Assembly: GCA_947259995.1 (NCBI GenBank)
Contig: CAMYOK010000002.1
Span: 722,881-786,880, forward strand
DNA: 64,000 nt
Source: an uncultured Pseudomonadales bacterium
GTDB lineage: Bacteria; Pseudomonadota; Gammaproteobacteria; Pseudomonadales; Pseudohongiellaceae
Direction: 5' to 3'
Shown here: positions 10,006 through 18,611 of the stretch, piece after piece
Layout of the letters: each line of letters opens with the position of its first letter
How positions within the stretch are numbered: the stretch's first letter is position 1
Made by a program: the position numbers and the translations under genes
The notes under the pieces: generated by a model
Databases searched by the model: none
The model's input: only the letters and a program-made list of their open reading frames with translations
Told to the model about the DNA's origin: nothing

Positions 10006-11250
10006 ATGATCATGAGCTCTACACGAAGACAGTTCCTAAGCTGGCTGCCTGCCATGCCGCTTCTTTCCAACCCGGCTTTTGTTTTTAGCCAAGAGCCTAG
10101 TGCACAGGAATTACGGATAGCCGATGCCATTCGTCAGTACTCCGCACAGGGCTACCATCGCACGGGGACTGCCGTCGATACGGTGAGTGGCGCATGGCTT
10201 TCAGACCGAATTCAAGACTTGGGAATACCCGCATTCATGGATCCAATCGAACTAGATCGCGTTGAAGTTCTCTATGCCAGCTTTGAGTTCAATGGGAGGC
10301 AGGTCGATGCAGTCCCATTATATGACTGTCATTACACGGATGTTAACGGCATCACTGGAACTCTCGGTCCATTAGGCAGTGATGCAGAGCTAGGCGTTGT
10401 GATGTTACCGCCTACTACGTCGAGTCTTATCCATTCCCAGCTCGACGAGATTCGCCGCAGCAATCAGCACCGTGCGATTGTCATTGTGAGCGATGCTTCC
10501 TACCCTGCTGATGGTATCGCCACATTGAACGCCGAAGATTTTGCCACCCCAATCGGCCCACCCACTTTGCAGATTGCTAACGAGCATTGGAATGAACTGC
10601 AAGAGGCGATGGCGAACCGGACCGAGGCCACTGTCGTCGCATTTTGTGAGCGCAAAGAAAGCAAAGCCTACAATGTCAGCACCCGTATCGATGGCACCGA
10701 CCCTGACCTTGCCCCGATCGTTGTCATGACGCCTCGAAGTGGCTGGTGGCGTTGCGCGTCTGAACGCGGCGGTGGGATTGCGGTGTTTATGGAGATCATT
10801 CAGGCATTACTCGAAGAACCCCCTGCCCGCGATGTGATTTTCACGGCTAACTCCGGCCACGAACTAGGGCATTTGGGTTTAGATTTGATGCTGCATGCTA
10901 ACCCAGCATTGGCAAATGATGCGGCTATTTGGATTCATCTAGGTGCAAATTTCGCGGCCACTAATACACAGGTTCGGCTTCAATATTCTAGCCAAGCAGT
11001 TAAACAGCGCAGCGCCGCACATTTGCGACGCTCGGCACTCAGTCCGGATATCGAAACTCCGATCGAGAGCAGGCCATTAGGAGAGGCTAGGAATATTTTT
11101 GATGCGCAGGGACAGTTTCTTTCAATACTAGGAAGTAACCCACTATTTCATCACCCCGATGACCGGTGGCCGGATGCGGTGGACCTTGTGAAAACAGTCA
11201 AGTGGGCAAATGCCATTAAGAATATCGTCTTGGAGTTGAGCCGCGCCTAA
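10006..11250 (+). CDS. Exported M28-like protein with altered metal-site residues
   Basis: A 414-residue protein with a signal-like N-terminus (SSTRRQFLSWLPAMPLLSNP, one twin-Arg pair, ending near FSQEP). The middle resembles a PA-like insert, and from about residue 230 the sequence follows the M28 aminopeptidase pattern: PIVVMTPRSGWW where M28 has the metal His-x-Asp, RGGGIAVFMEIIQAL where M28 has DNxSGxA, NSGHELGHLGL in place of the catalytic EE-G-xG, and FHHPDDRWPD near the C-terminus, matching the last metal His. Several metal ligands are therefore replaced, so it may bind different metals or be inactive. The fold assignment is by pattern, not by search. Confidence 0.55.
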   Translation: MIMSSTRRQFLSWLPAMPLLSNPAFVFSQEPSAQELRIADAIRQYSAQGYHRTGTAVDTVSGAWLSDRIQDLGIPAFMDPIELDRVEVLYASFEFNGRQVDAVPLYDCHYTDVNGITGTLGPLGSDAELGVVMLPPTTSSLIHSQLDEIRRSNQHRAIVIVSDASYPADGIATLNAEDFATPIGPPTLQIANEHWNELQEAMANRTEATVVAFCERKESKAYNVSTRIDGTDPDLAPIVVMTPRSGWWRCASERGGGIAVFMEIIQALLEEPPARDVIFTANSGHELGHLGLDLMLHANPALANDAAIWIHLGANFAATNTQVRLQYSSQAVKQRSAAHLRRSALSPDIETPIESRPLGEARNIFDAQGQFLSILGSNPLFHHPDDRWPDAVDLVKTVKWANAIKNIVLELSRA

Positions 11251-11277
11251 AAGGACGGCTCACCCCAAACACTACGT

Positions 11278-12981
11278 TTAGTAACCTACAGCGGCGCCAT
11301 CGCCAGCGCGGGAATCAGAACCGCCTAAGAACAAGCCTTCATCGCGATCGTTGTATACACCCATTGCGGTACCTTGCTCACCACGAGCACGCACTTCGTG
11401 CCCCATGTCCTCATAAATGATGAGCGTGTCCTCAGAGAAACCACTGCCTTCAAAACTCGTAACATCAGGCAACCATTGATGGTGTATGCGCGGTGCTTCA
11501 ACGGCTTCGGCAATATTCATGTCATGATCAATAACATTCAATATCGCCTGAATTGTTGTGTTGATAATCGTACGTCCACCCGGGCTACCAATAGCGAACA
11601 AAGGCTTACCACCTTGCGCAACGATTGTAGGGGACATACTAGAGAGCATGCGCTTCTCTGGTTGAATCAAATTTGGAGGCGTCCCTATTTGACCCGATCT
11701 ATTTGTGACTCCAGGCACTGCATTAAAATCGCCCATCTCATTATTCAAAAGATAACCGGCACCTTCAGCAACGATACGAGATCCATAGCCATTCTCTAGC
11801 GTATACGTCAACGACACCATATTGCCGTCTTTATCAACAACAGAGAAGTGCGTTGTGTCTTCGCTTTCATAAATATTGGCAAACTCCGTTTCTGAGCTGA
11901 CCGATGCTTTATTCATATCGATAGTCGCACGTAATGTGGCGGCATAATCTTTATCTAAAAGTTTATCTAAAGGCATGCTCTCGTTGAAATCTGGGTCACC
12001 AAGATGTTCAGCTCGGTCAGCATACGAGCGACGTGCTGCCTCGGTTAACAGGTGCAAATATTGTGCTGAGTTATGCCCATAAGAAGCCATATCGAAGCCT
12101 TCCAAAATATTGAGCATCTCAATAATCACCACACCGCCTGAGCTGGGTGGAGGCATACTGACAATCTCAAAGCCGCGATAGGTGCCACGAACTGGTGCGC
12201 GCTCTACTGCTTCATATTTTTCCAAATCTTCTTCGGTAATGATGCCGCCGTTTGCCGACATGAAATCGGCAAGCATTTTGGCGTTCTTGCCTTTGTAGAA
12301 ACCATCACGGCCTTCGTTCTGAATGAGCTCCAAGGTGTTAGCAAGATCAGGCTGCACCCAAGTGTCGCCAAACTCATAGGCAGAACCGTCCGCCTTCAAG
12401 AATACTTCTGCGGAAGAGGGGTATTGATCCCAGAATGATTGATTGCGCTGAAAACCGGAGTAAAGCTCCCAAGAAATTGGGATGCCCTCTCTTGCTAGTT
12501 TGACTGCCGGAGCAACAAGATCGGCCCAAGGAAGGCTGCCGAGCGATTCATGCGCTTTGTACAAACCTGCGACCGTGCCAGGAACGCCCACGGACAAAAG
12601 TGAGCGATGATTGGAGTTATCAACAACCAATCCGTCTAGCCCTAAGTACATGCGTTCAGTGGCGGCCAATGGCGCTTTCTCACGAAAATCGAAAGTCGTC
12701 GCATGGCCGTCTTCGCCATGGTAGACCATGAAACCACCACCGCCGATATTGCCCGCTGTAGGCCAAGTCACCGCTAAGGCAAATGCCGTAGCAATCGATG
12801 CATCAACAGCATTACCGCCTTGCTTCATAATATCGACACCGACCTGCGATGCAATTTCCGAGGCGCTAGCGACGATACCATTTTTCGCTCGCAGGGGAGT
12901 GCGACCATCGGCAAACACGGTCACAGAAATTAGGACCGACAAGGTCATGACAAAAGTCTTAGTTAAAAATCGCGTTCTCAT
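11278..12981 (-). CDS. ggt: Gamma-glutamyltransferase / glutathione hydrolase
   Basis: A 567-residue periplasmic Ntn-hydrolase precursor that cleaves the gamma-glutamyl bond of glutathione and transfers or hydrolyses the glutamyl group. The signal peptide is about residues 1-25 (ending VFADG). The autoprocessing and catalytic Thr is the first residue of TTHFSVVD near residue 376, which separates the large and small subunits. SSMSPTIV and GSPGGRTIINT in the small subunit are the usual substrate-binding and oxyanion elements. The start at 12981 has GGAGAT about 7 bases upstream. It is followed 41 bp upstream by the D-amino-acid transaminase, so the two may share a transcript. Confidence 0.95.
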   Translation of the reverse strand: MRTRFLTKTFVMTLSVLISVTVFADGRTPLRAKNGIVASASEIASQVGVDIMKQGGNAVDASIATAFALAVTWPTAGNIGGGGFMVYHGEDGHATTFDFREKAPLAATERMYLGLDGLVVDNSNHRSLLSVGVPGTVAGLYKAHESLGSLPWADLVAPAVKLAREGIPISWELYSGFQRNQSFWDQYPSSAEVFLKADGSAYEFGDTWVQPDLANTLELIQNEGRDGFYKGKNAKMLADFMSANGGIITEEDLEKYEAVERAPVRGTYRGFEIVSMPPPSSGGVVIIEMLNILEGFDMASYGHNSAQYLHLLTEAARRSYADRAEHLGDPDFNESMPLDKLLDKDYAATLRATIDMNKASVSSETEFANIYESEDTTHFSVVDKDGNMVSLTYTLENGYGSRIVAEGAGYLLNNEMGDFNAVPGVTNRSGQIGTPPNLIQPEKRMLSSMSPTIVAQGGKPLFAIGSPGGRTIINTTIQAILNVIDHDMNIAEAVEAPRIHHQWLPDVTSFEGSGFSEDTLIIYEDMGHEVRARGEQGTAMGVYNDRDEGLFLGGSDSRAGDGAAVGY

Positions 12982-13022
12982 TGCTAGTATCTCCAGCCTT
13001 ACAGTAAAGGGGTTTTATATTT

Positions 13023-13877
13023 CTAACTATTTGCTTCTTTGAGCATTGTTTCAATATACAGTTGGCGCAACAACTGCGCTACAGGGCCTGGTTTGCCATC
13101 GGCAATGGGCTTGCCATCCAAGCTGACAATGGGCATCACCAATGTGGTGGCGCTACTCAAAAAAGCCTCATCCGCGCTAGCCGCTTCTTCTAAGCTAAAA
13201 GAGCGCTCTTCAAGCGCAATCCCGTGCTCCTGAGTGATTTGTATAATCACTTTACGCCGAATGCCTGGCAATATCGAATGACTTAATGTGCGGGTGATAA
13301 TTGTGCCATCTTTCACTATAAACGCAGAGGATGAGGCACCTTCGGTGACAAAACCATCTTCATGCATCCACCCCTCAAACGCTCCTTTGCTGGCAGCCTC
13401 TTGTTTCGCGATACACTGGGCGAGCAAATTGATTGACTTGATATCCCTGCGCTTCCAACGTAGGTCAGCGACTGACACTACCTTCACCCCAGTATTGGCT
13501 AAAGGATTGTTAAGCAGCGTCCGGGAACTAGCAAAAGCCACGAAACTGCATGGCGTCTCTTTCGGGAATGCGAAATCTCGATTAGCAACACCTCGTGTCA
13601 CTTGCATATAGACCGAACCTTCTACGATCTCATTGCGTTTACGCAGTTCCTCTAGAATCGTAAGAAACTCTTCTTTCTTGCATGGCCAAGCCATGCCTAT
13701 CTCTGCAAGACTACGATCGAGCCGCGCCAGAGCATGCCGCCCTTCAATCAAACGAGAGTTTATTACGGGCAAGACCTCATAGACCCCATCACCGAACAGG
13801 AAACCGCGGTCAAACACTGACACTTTTGCGTCATCGGCCGGAACATACGCTCCGTTTACATAGACAATTCCTTCCAC
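13023..13877 (-). CDS. dat: D-amino-acid transaminase (class IV aminotransferase)
   Basis: A 284-residue PLP enzyme of fold type IV that interconverts D-alanine and D-glutamate-type amino acids with 2-oxoacids. It opens with VYVNGAYVPADDAKVSVFDRGFLFGDGVYEV, split here as VNGAYVPADDAKVS and FDRGFLFGDGVYE, typical of the family. The PLP lysine lies in RDIKSINLLAQ, and EGASSSAFIV is the phosphate-contact region. D-specific activity is inferred from overall similarity; a branched-chain or aminodeoxychorismate lyase activity is less likely. The start is GTG at 13877, directly abutting the upstream stop codon, with GGAAG 6 bases ahead, so translation is probably coupled to the acetyltransferase gene. 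Confidence 0.88.
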   Translation of the reverse strand: MEGIVYVNGAYVPADDAKVSVFDRGFLFGDGVYEVLPVINSRLIEGRHALARLDRSLAEIGMAWPCKKEEFLTILEELRKRNEIVEGSVYMQVTRGVANRDFAFPKETPCSFVAFASSRTLLNNPLANTGVKVVSVADLRWKRRDIKSINLLAQCIAKQEAASKGAFEGWMHEDGFVTEGASSSAFIVKDGTIITRTLSHSILPGIRRKVIIQITQEHGIALEERSFSLEEAASADEAFLSSATTLVMPIVSLDGKPIADGKPGPVAQLLRQLYIETMLKEANS

Positions 13878-14393
13878 TTAGACTTCCTTGCCGCGACTGG
13901 CGGCTAAATCTTCCAATGCTTTACCTGATACTCTCTGTACGGTCCACCCATCCATAGGTTCAGCACCAATAGAGCGATAGAAAGCGATAGAGGGCGCGTT
14001 CCAATCCAAAACCGACCATTCAAATCTAGCGCAACCACGCTCAAGCGCAATATGGGCAAGTGTGCTCATGATTAATTTGCCCATGCCTTTGCCACGCATA
14101 GCTGGTTGCACATAGACGTCCTCTAAGTAAATCCCTGGGCGTCCATGGAATGTAGAGAAACTGTGAAAATACAAAGCATAGGCAACTGGGGTAGCTTCGT
14201 ACTCACCAATCAACACTTCCGCATAGGCTTTCTCGCCGAACAAGGTTTTAGCGAGAATATCTGGAGTTGCTACAAGCTCATGCTCTAGTTTTTCATAAAT
14301 GGCGAGCTCGCGAATAAATCCAAGAATGAGCTCGCAATCATCGATTGTGGCGGGACGAATATGCATTTTTGTTGCGGCTTGTGCAGTAGACAT
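13878..14393 (-). CDS. GNAT-family N-acetyltransferase
   Basis: A 171-residue acetyl-CoA-dependent acetyltransferase. The acetyl-CoA pyrophosphate loop is visible as VQPAMRGKGMGKLIMSTL near residue 95, preceded by the beta-4 strand GIYLEDVYV and followed by ARFEWSVLDWNAPSIAFYRSIGAE, shortened here to the core WNAPSIAFYRSIGA. This resembles the diamine/spermidine acetyltransferase (SSAT) subgroup, but the substrate is not determined. The start may be the second Met (14366, MHIRPAT) rather than 14393. The stop immediately abuts the GTG start of the D-amino-acid transaminase. Confidence 0.85.
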   Translation of the reverse strand: MSTAQAATKMHIRPATIDDCELILGFIRELAIYEKLEHELVATPDILAKTLFGEKAYAEVLIGEYEATPVAYALYFHSFSTFHGRPGIYLEDVYVQPAMRGKGMGKLIMSTLAHIALERGCARFEWSVLDWNAPSIAFYRSIGAEPMDGWTVQRVSGKALEDLAASRGKEV

Positions 14394-14483
14394 AACGTGT
14401 AACCTGTATCAAATACAAGCTCTGAGCATAACAATAAAGCCATCATCCTAGAAGTTTAAATTAGACGCTTTTGGTTTTTGCAG

Positions 14484-14524
14484 GCAAAAAAAATCCCGAC
14501 ACGATTAGCAACCGCATCGGGATT
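14484..14524 (-). terminator. Intrinsic terminator after pnp
   Basis: On the minus strand an 8-bp stem (AATCCCGA / TCGGGATT, at 14517-14524 and 14492-14499) is followed by a run of T residues. It lies 18 bases after the pnp stop and ends the rimP-to-pnp transcription block. Confidence 0.9.
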
Positions 14525-14541
14525 ATTTTAGAACAAAAGGC

Positions 14542-16668
14542 TTACTCTGCTGCTTGCGCCGCTTCGAATGCTGCCTTCTCTTCTTCTTCGATTTCTTTGA
14601 TGCTGAGCTTGATACGACCACGCGCATCCAAGTCAGTCACCTTCACGAGAACGTCTTGACCTTCTTTCAAGTATTCACCGATATTCTCAACGCGCTCGCT
14701 GGAAATCTGTGAAATATGCACAAGACCGTCTTTACCTGGCAGGATTGTGACGAACGCACCGAAATCAACGATTCGTGCCACTTTACCCATGTACAACTTG
14801 CCCACTTCAGCCTCTGCTGTAATGGCCATAACACGAGCGATAGCCGCATCGCGTGAAGTAGCATCTTCGCCATAGATGCGAATATTGCCGTCATCATCGA
14901 TATCGACAGACGCGCCAGTTTCTTCCGTGATACCACGAATCACTGCACCGCCTTTACCGATAACATCACGAATCTTGTCTGGATCGATTTTCATCATCGC
15001 CATTGAAGGCGCATTTTCTGAAACCGACTCACGTGACTTATCGATGACCTTGTTCATTTCACCAAGAATGTGCAAACGCGCTTCATTGGCTTGGTTCAAT
15101 GCAATTTCCATGATCTCTTCAGTGATGCCTTGGATTTTGATATCCATCTGCAATGCCGTTACACCATTGGCAGTACCGGCCACTTTAAAGTCCATGTCGC
15201 CAAGGTGATCTTCATCACCAAGGATGTCGGTCAATACTGAGAAGCGATCGCCTTCTTTGATCAAGCCCATCGCGATACCCGCAACTGGCGCAGAAAGAGG
15301 CACACCCGCGTCCATCATCGCTAGGGAGCTACCACAGACCGAAGCCATAGAGCTTGAGCCGTTAGATTCAGTGATCTCAGACACAACACGAATGGCGTAG
15401 GGAAAATCTTCTTCCGAAGGCATAACAGCCTGTACACCGCGACGGGCCAATTTACCGTGACCAATCTCGCGACGCTTAGGGCCACTCATCATGCCAGTCT
15501 CGCCCACACAGAATGGAGGGAAGTTGTAGTGCAACATGAATGGGTCTTTGCGTGAACCTTCCAGCCCTTCGATCAACTGCGAGTCGCGTACCGCGCCAAG
15601 AGTAGTCACGACCAACGCTTGCGTTTCACCTCGAGTGAACAAAGCAGAACCGTGTGCCTTCGGAAGAACGCCAGTCTCGATCTCGATAGGACGAACAGTG
15701 CGCGTGTCACGACCGTCGATACGAGGTGAGCCTTCGATAATGCGATTACGCACGACTTTCTTCTCAAGTGAGGCAAAAAGTTTGCTGACTTCTTCAGCAC
15801 TTACGCCAGCTTCTTCATTGACGAACTGCTCACTCGCTTGCTCTTGCAGAGCGCCAAGCGCGTCATAACGCTGCATTTTGTCAGAGATTTGGTAAGCGTT
15901 GCCGATGCTCTCTGCAAAGCTTTGCTCTAGACCCGCTAGCAATGTTTCGTTAACAGCCACAGGAGCAATTTCCCACATTGGCTTGCCCGCTTCTGCTTTA
16001 AATTCAGCAATAGCGTCAATAACCACTTGCATCGCTTCGTGTGCAAACAATACCGCGCCGAGCATTTGATCTTCGCTAAGCTGCTTTGCTTCCGACTCAA
16101 CCATCAATACAGCTGACTTAGTACCGGCAACCACCATGTCTAATGCTGAATCAGCAAGCTCAGAAATGCTTGGGTTCAAGACATAACCTTCGTTCAAATC
16201 GTAACCAACGCGTGCTGCGCCAACTGGCTCTGAGAACGGAATACCTGAAATTGCGAGAGCGGCTGATGCGCCAATTAGCGCGGCGATATCTGGATCGACA
16301 TCTTTGCCTGCAGAGATGACAGTACAAACAACTTGTACTTCATTCATGAAACCTTTTGGGAAAAGCGGTCTGATAGGACGGTCGATTAGACGAGAAGTCA
16401 GTGTTTCTTTCTCTGTAGGACGGCCTTCACGCTTAAAGAAGCCACCAGGGATTTTGCCCGCTGAATAAGTCTTCTCTTGATAATTTACTGTAAGTGGGAA
16501 GAAACCTTGGCCTGGCTTGACTTGCTTTTTGCCAACCGCTGTTGCCAATACTTGTGTTTCCCCGATCGTGACGATTACTGCGCCCGATGCTTGTCGTGCA
16601 ACCTTACCTGTTTCCAGCGTGACGGTATCTTTACCGAACTGGAAAGTCTTACGCACAATATTAAACAT
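14542..16668 (-). CDS. pnp: Polyribonucleotide nucleotidyltransferase (PNPase)
   Basis: A 708-residue phosphorolytic 3'-5' exoribonuclease and degradosome component. Two RNase PH-like domains are visible (about 1-230 and 310-540, with [20 protein letters not shown] in the second core). They are followed by a KH domain ([20 protein letters not shown] near 560) and an S1 domain ([21 protein letters not shown] near 625). Full family length. It follows rpsO as in E. coli. The 106-bp gap between the genes contains a short hairpin (TTGACA / TGTCAA at 16711-16726), which could be a processing site; that is inference. Confidence 0.98.
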   Translation of the reverse strand: MFNIVRKTFQFGKDTVTLETGKVARQASGAVIVTIGETQVLATAVGKKQVKPGQGFFPLTVNYQEKTYSAGKIPGGFFKREGRPTEKETLTSRLIDRPIRPLFPKGFMNEVQVVCTVISAGKDVDPDIAALIGASAALAISGIPFSEPVGAARVGYDLNEGYVLNPSISELADSALDMVVAGTKSAVLMVESEAKQLSEDQMLGAVLFAHEAMQVVIDAIAEFKAEAGKPMWEIAPVAVNETLLAGLEQSFAESIGNAYQISDKMQRYDALGALQEQASEQFVNEEAGVSAEEVSKLFASLEKKVVRNRIIEGSPRIDGRDTRTVRPIEIETGVLPKAHGSALFTRGETQALVVTTLGAVRDSQLIEGLEGSRKDPFMLHYNFPPFCVGETGMMSGPKRREIGHGKLARRGVQAVMPSEEDFPYAIRVVSEITESNGSSSMASVCGSSLAMMDAGVPLSAPVAGIAMGLIKEGDRFSVLTDILGDEDHLGDMDFKVAGTANGVTALQMDIKIQGITEEIMEIALNQANEARLHILGEMNKVIDKSRESVSENAPSMAMMKIDPDKIRDVIGKGGAVIRGITEETGASVDIDDDGNIRIYGEDATSRDAAIARVMAITAEAEVGKLYMGKVARIVDFGAFVTILPGKDGLVHISQISSERVENIGEYLKEGQDVLVKVTDLDARGRIKLSIKEIEEEEKAAFEAAQAAE

Positions 16669-16774
16669 ACTCTATTCCTGTATTTTTTATTTTGACCCCG
16701 GCACCATTGCAATTGACATCCATGTCAAACAAGGTCGAATTTTCATCTCTTCATCATTGAATTACTTATACAAC

Positions 16775-17044
16775 TTAGCGACGTAGACCAAGCTTCTTAA
16801 TCAAGGCAACATAGCGCTCTGAGCTCTTACCTTTTAGGTAGTCGAGCAATTTACGACGGCTATTTACCATGCGAATCAAACCACGACGTGAGTGGTGATC
16901 ATGGATGTGTGCTTTGAAGTGAGACTGAAGCTGATTGATGTTTTCTGTCAAAAGCGCTACCTGCACTTCTGGAGAACCCGTATCACCTTCACTCTGTGCG
17001 TGCTCTTTTACGATCTCTGCTTTGCGTTCTGCTGATAAAGCCAT
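16775..17044 (-). CDS. rpsO: 30S ribosomal protein S15
   Basis: An 89-residue primary-binding protein of the 30S platform that binds 16S rRNA helices 20-22. Recognisable segments are [17 protein letters not shown], the [14 protein letters not shown] rRNA contact and the [14 protein letters not shown]-terminal helix. Length is exactly that of the family. An AGGAGAT Shine-Dalgarno sits 6 bases before the ATG. A strong terminator-like hairpin lies about 27 bases upstream, leaving no room for a promoter between it and the gene. Confidence 0.99.
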   Translation of the reverse strand: MALSAERKAEIVKEHAQSEGDTGSPEVQVALLTENINQLQSHFKAHIHDHHSRRGLIRMVNSRRKLLDYLKGKSSERYVALIKKLGLRR

Positions 17045-17070
17045 TTTCTATCTCCTAAAATATGCATTAA

Positions 17071-17113
17071 GAAAAAAATAATCGCCCACGCCAATCGTGA
17101 AGCGATTTTTTGC
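17071..17113 (-). terminator. Terminator-like hairpin in the rpsO leader (possible attenuator)
   Basis: Minus strand: AATCGC (17107-17102) pairs with GCGATT (17085-17080), with an inner CACG/CGTG pairing, and is followed by seven T residues (17078-17072). The plus strand also has a T-run after the stem, so the element is bidirectional in form. It stands between truB and rpsO, directly in front of the rpsO ribosome-binding site. Confidence 0.65.
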
Positions 17114-17147
17114 CGACATCCTTGTCGAGCCAGAATAACCATGCATA

Positions 17148-17177
17148 TTTATAGTCATCTGGTACCTTTCCTGAGAA
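17148..17177 (-). promoter_or_regulatory. Possible rpsO sigma-70 promoter
   Basis: TTCTCA at 17177-17172, an 18-base spacer and TATAAA at 17153-17148 on the minus strand, in the 174-bp truB-rpsO gap where E. coli also has an rpsO promoter. A weak match, placed upstream of the terminator-like hairpin. Confidence 0.3.
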
Positions 17178-17218
17178 TACTGTACTGCATTCATATGACA
17201 CTTCATGTGTCAGTTGAA

Positions 17219-18142
17219 TTAGCTTGCGAACAATCTCTTTGGCGCCACTCGGCCATCGTCCAAAATAGTGCCAATGCCGATAAAGCGCTGTTCTTCATAG
17301 AGTCTAACTAGGCCTGACACCGGCAAGTGTCGGACAATCACTGCTTGCCCGTGCTTTACAAATGCCGCAGTTTCCGCTGGCAGGTTTACCTCAGGTAAAC
17401 TCTGCACGGCGACGTCGGCAGGGCTAATCAAGGCATCGATCGCCTCTAACCCACCCTCTTCTTTCAGGGCTCGTAGGCGCTCAATACTAACACATTGCGC
17501 TTCGAGGAAAGCCCCAGCCTGTAAGCGACGCAAGACTATCACGTTCGCCCCACAGCCCAGCAGCTCACCCAAATCGTCACCAATTGTGCGTATATAGGTG
17601 CCTTTGCTGCAAAATATTTCTAACTCAAGCGTTGCGGCCGCCTTATCGAAAGCAATTAAGCTCAGCTCATAAACGGTGACCGGCCGAGCCTTACGCTCGA
17701 CCTCTTTGCCCGCCCGCGCTAATTTATAGAGGGGTTGGCCTTTATGCTTCAATGCCGAATACATTGGCGGCGTCTGTTCTATATCGCCTTTGAAGCTCTC
17801 TAGAGCGGCCAGAATCGCCTCTTCGCTAAGCCCTTCAGTACTGCGCTCGCTAATTACACTGCCTTCGATATCGGCCGTGTCGGTGCGCACGCCAAGCTGC
17901 AAGACTGTACGATAGCGTTTATCGGAGTCTAAAAGGAACTGCGAGACCTTTGTCGCCTCACCAAAACACAATGGTAATACGCCAGTCGCTAGTGGATCTA
18001 AGGCGCCAGTGTGGCCAGCCTTCTCGGCTTCAAAGAGCCTTTTGACCTCTTGCAGACAAGCATTGGAGCTCGCCCCAGTAGCTTTGTCTAGCACTACGAT
18101 GCCGCTGATATCACGGCCACGTTTTCTACGATATTGCGCCAA
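17219..18142 (-). CDS. truB: tRNA pseudouridine-55 synthase
   Basis: A 307-residue enzyme that converts U55 to pseudouridine in the T-loop of nearly all tRNAs. The catalytic Asp lies in [14 protein letters not shown] (D49), and [17 protein letters not shown] is the second conserved motif. A PUA-like C-terminal tail follows ([16 protein letters not shown]). Length is typical. It lies 27 bp after rbfA in the rimP-nusA-infB-rbfA-truB operon. Confidence 0.97.
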   Translation of the reverse strand: MAQYRRKRGRDISGIVVLDKATGASSNACLQEVKRLFEAEKAGHTGALDPLATGVLPLCFGEATKVSQFLLDSDKRYRTVLQLGVRTDTADIEGSVISERSTEGLSEEAILAALESFKGDIEQTPPMYSALKHKGQPLYKLARAGKEVERKARPVTVYELSLIAFDKAAATLELEIFCSKGTYIRTIGDDLGELLGCGANVIVLRRLQAGAFLEAQCVSIERLRALKEEGGLEAIDALISPADVAVQSLPEVNLPAETAAFVKHGQAVIVRHLPVSGLVRLYEEQRFIGIGTILDDGRVAPKRLFAS

Positions 18143-18169
18143 ACTTATCTCCCCAGCCTAGGCATTGCT

Positions 18170-18598
18170 TCAAGACTGGTGTTCGTCGTCTTCGGCGATA
18201 GCACGGTCGATAAGGGAGGATAGATATTGTCCTCGTGCGACGCTCTCATCGAAGTGGAATTTCAATTTCGGCGTAATTCGCAAACTCAGGCGTTTGGAGA
18301 GCAATGTACGCAAAAAGCCAGCGGCACTATTTAGTGCTTTTACGCTGGCTTCAATTTCTAGCTTATCGAGCTCACCGGCTTGATCAAGAGTGACACCGGG
18401 GGCTAATGCTGCCGCGCCGTCAACTGAACCAAGAACGGTGACATAGACATCTGCATAAGCCAGATCACGACTTACTTTTACGCTTGTTACTGACACCATG
18501 CCCACCCGCGGATCGTTAACTTCCGTTTGGATGAGCATCGCCAACTCACGTTGAATCTGATCAGCGACGCGTTGGACTCTAGGTGATACTTTTGCCAT
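18170..18598 (-). CDS. rbfA: 30S ribosome-binding factor A
   Basis: A 142-residue KH-fold factor that binds immature 30S subunits and helps process the 16S rRNA 5' end, important in the cold. Family signatures are RVQRVADQIQRELAMLIQ at the N-terminus, DPRVGMVSVTSVKVSRDL, and LRTLLSKRLSLRITPKLKFH near the end. It lies 13 bp downstream of infB in the conserved operon. Confidence 0.96.
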   Translation of the reverse strand: MAKVSPRVQRVADQIQRELAMLIQTEVNDPRVGMVSVTSVKVSRDLAYADVYVTVLGSVDGAAALAPGVTLDQAGELDKLEIEASVKALNSAAGFLRTLLSKRLSLRITPKLKFHFDESVARGQYLSSLIDRAIAEDDEHQS

Positions 18599-18611
18599 GA
18601 ATTATTCCGGC

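Noticed and set aside
14402..14417. LexA-like CTGTATCAAATACAAG
   Set aside because: The second half is not ACAG with the required spacing and the adjacent genes are not SOS genes.
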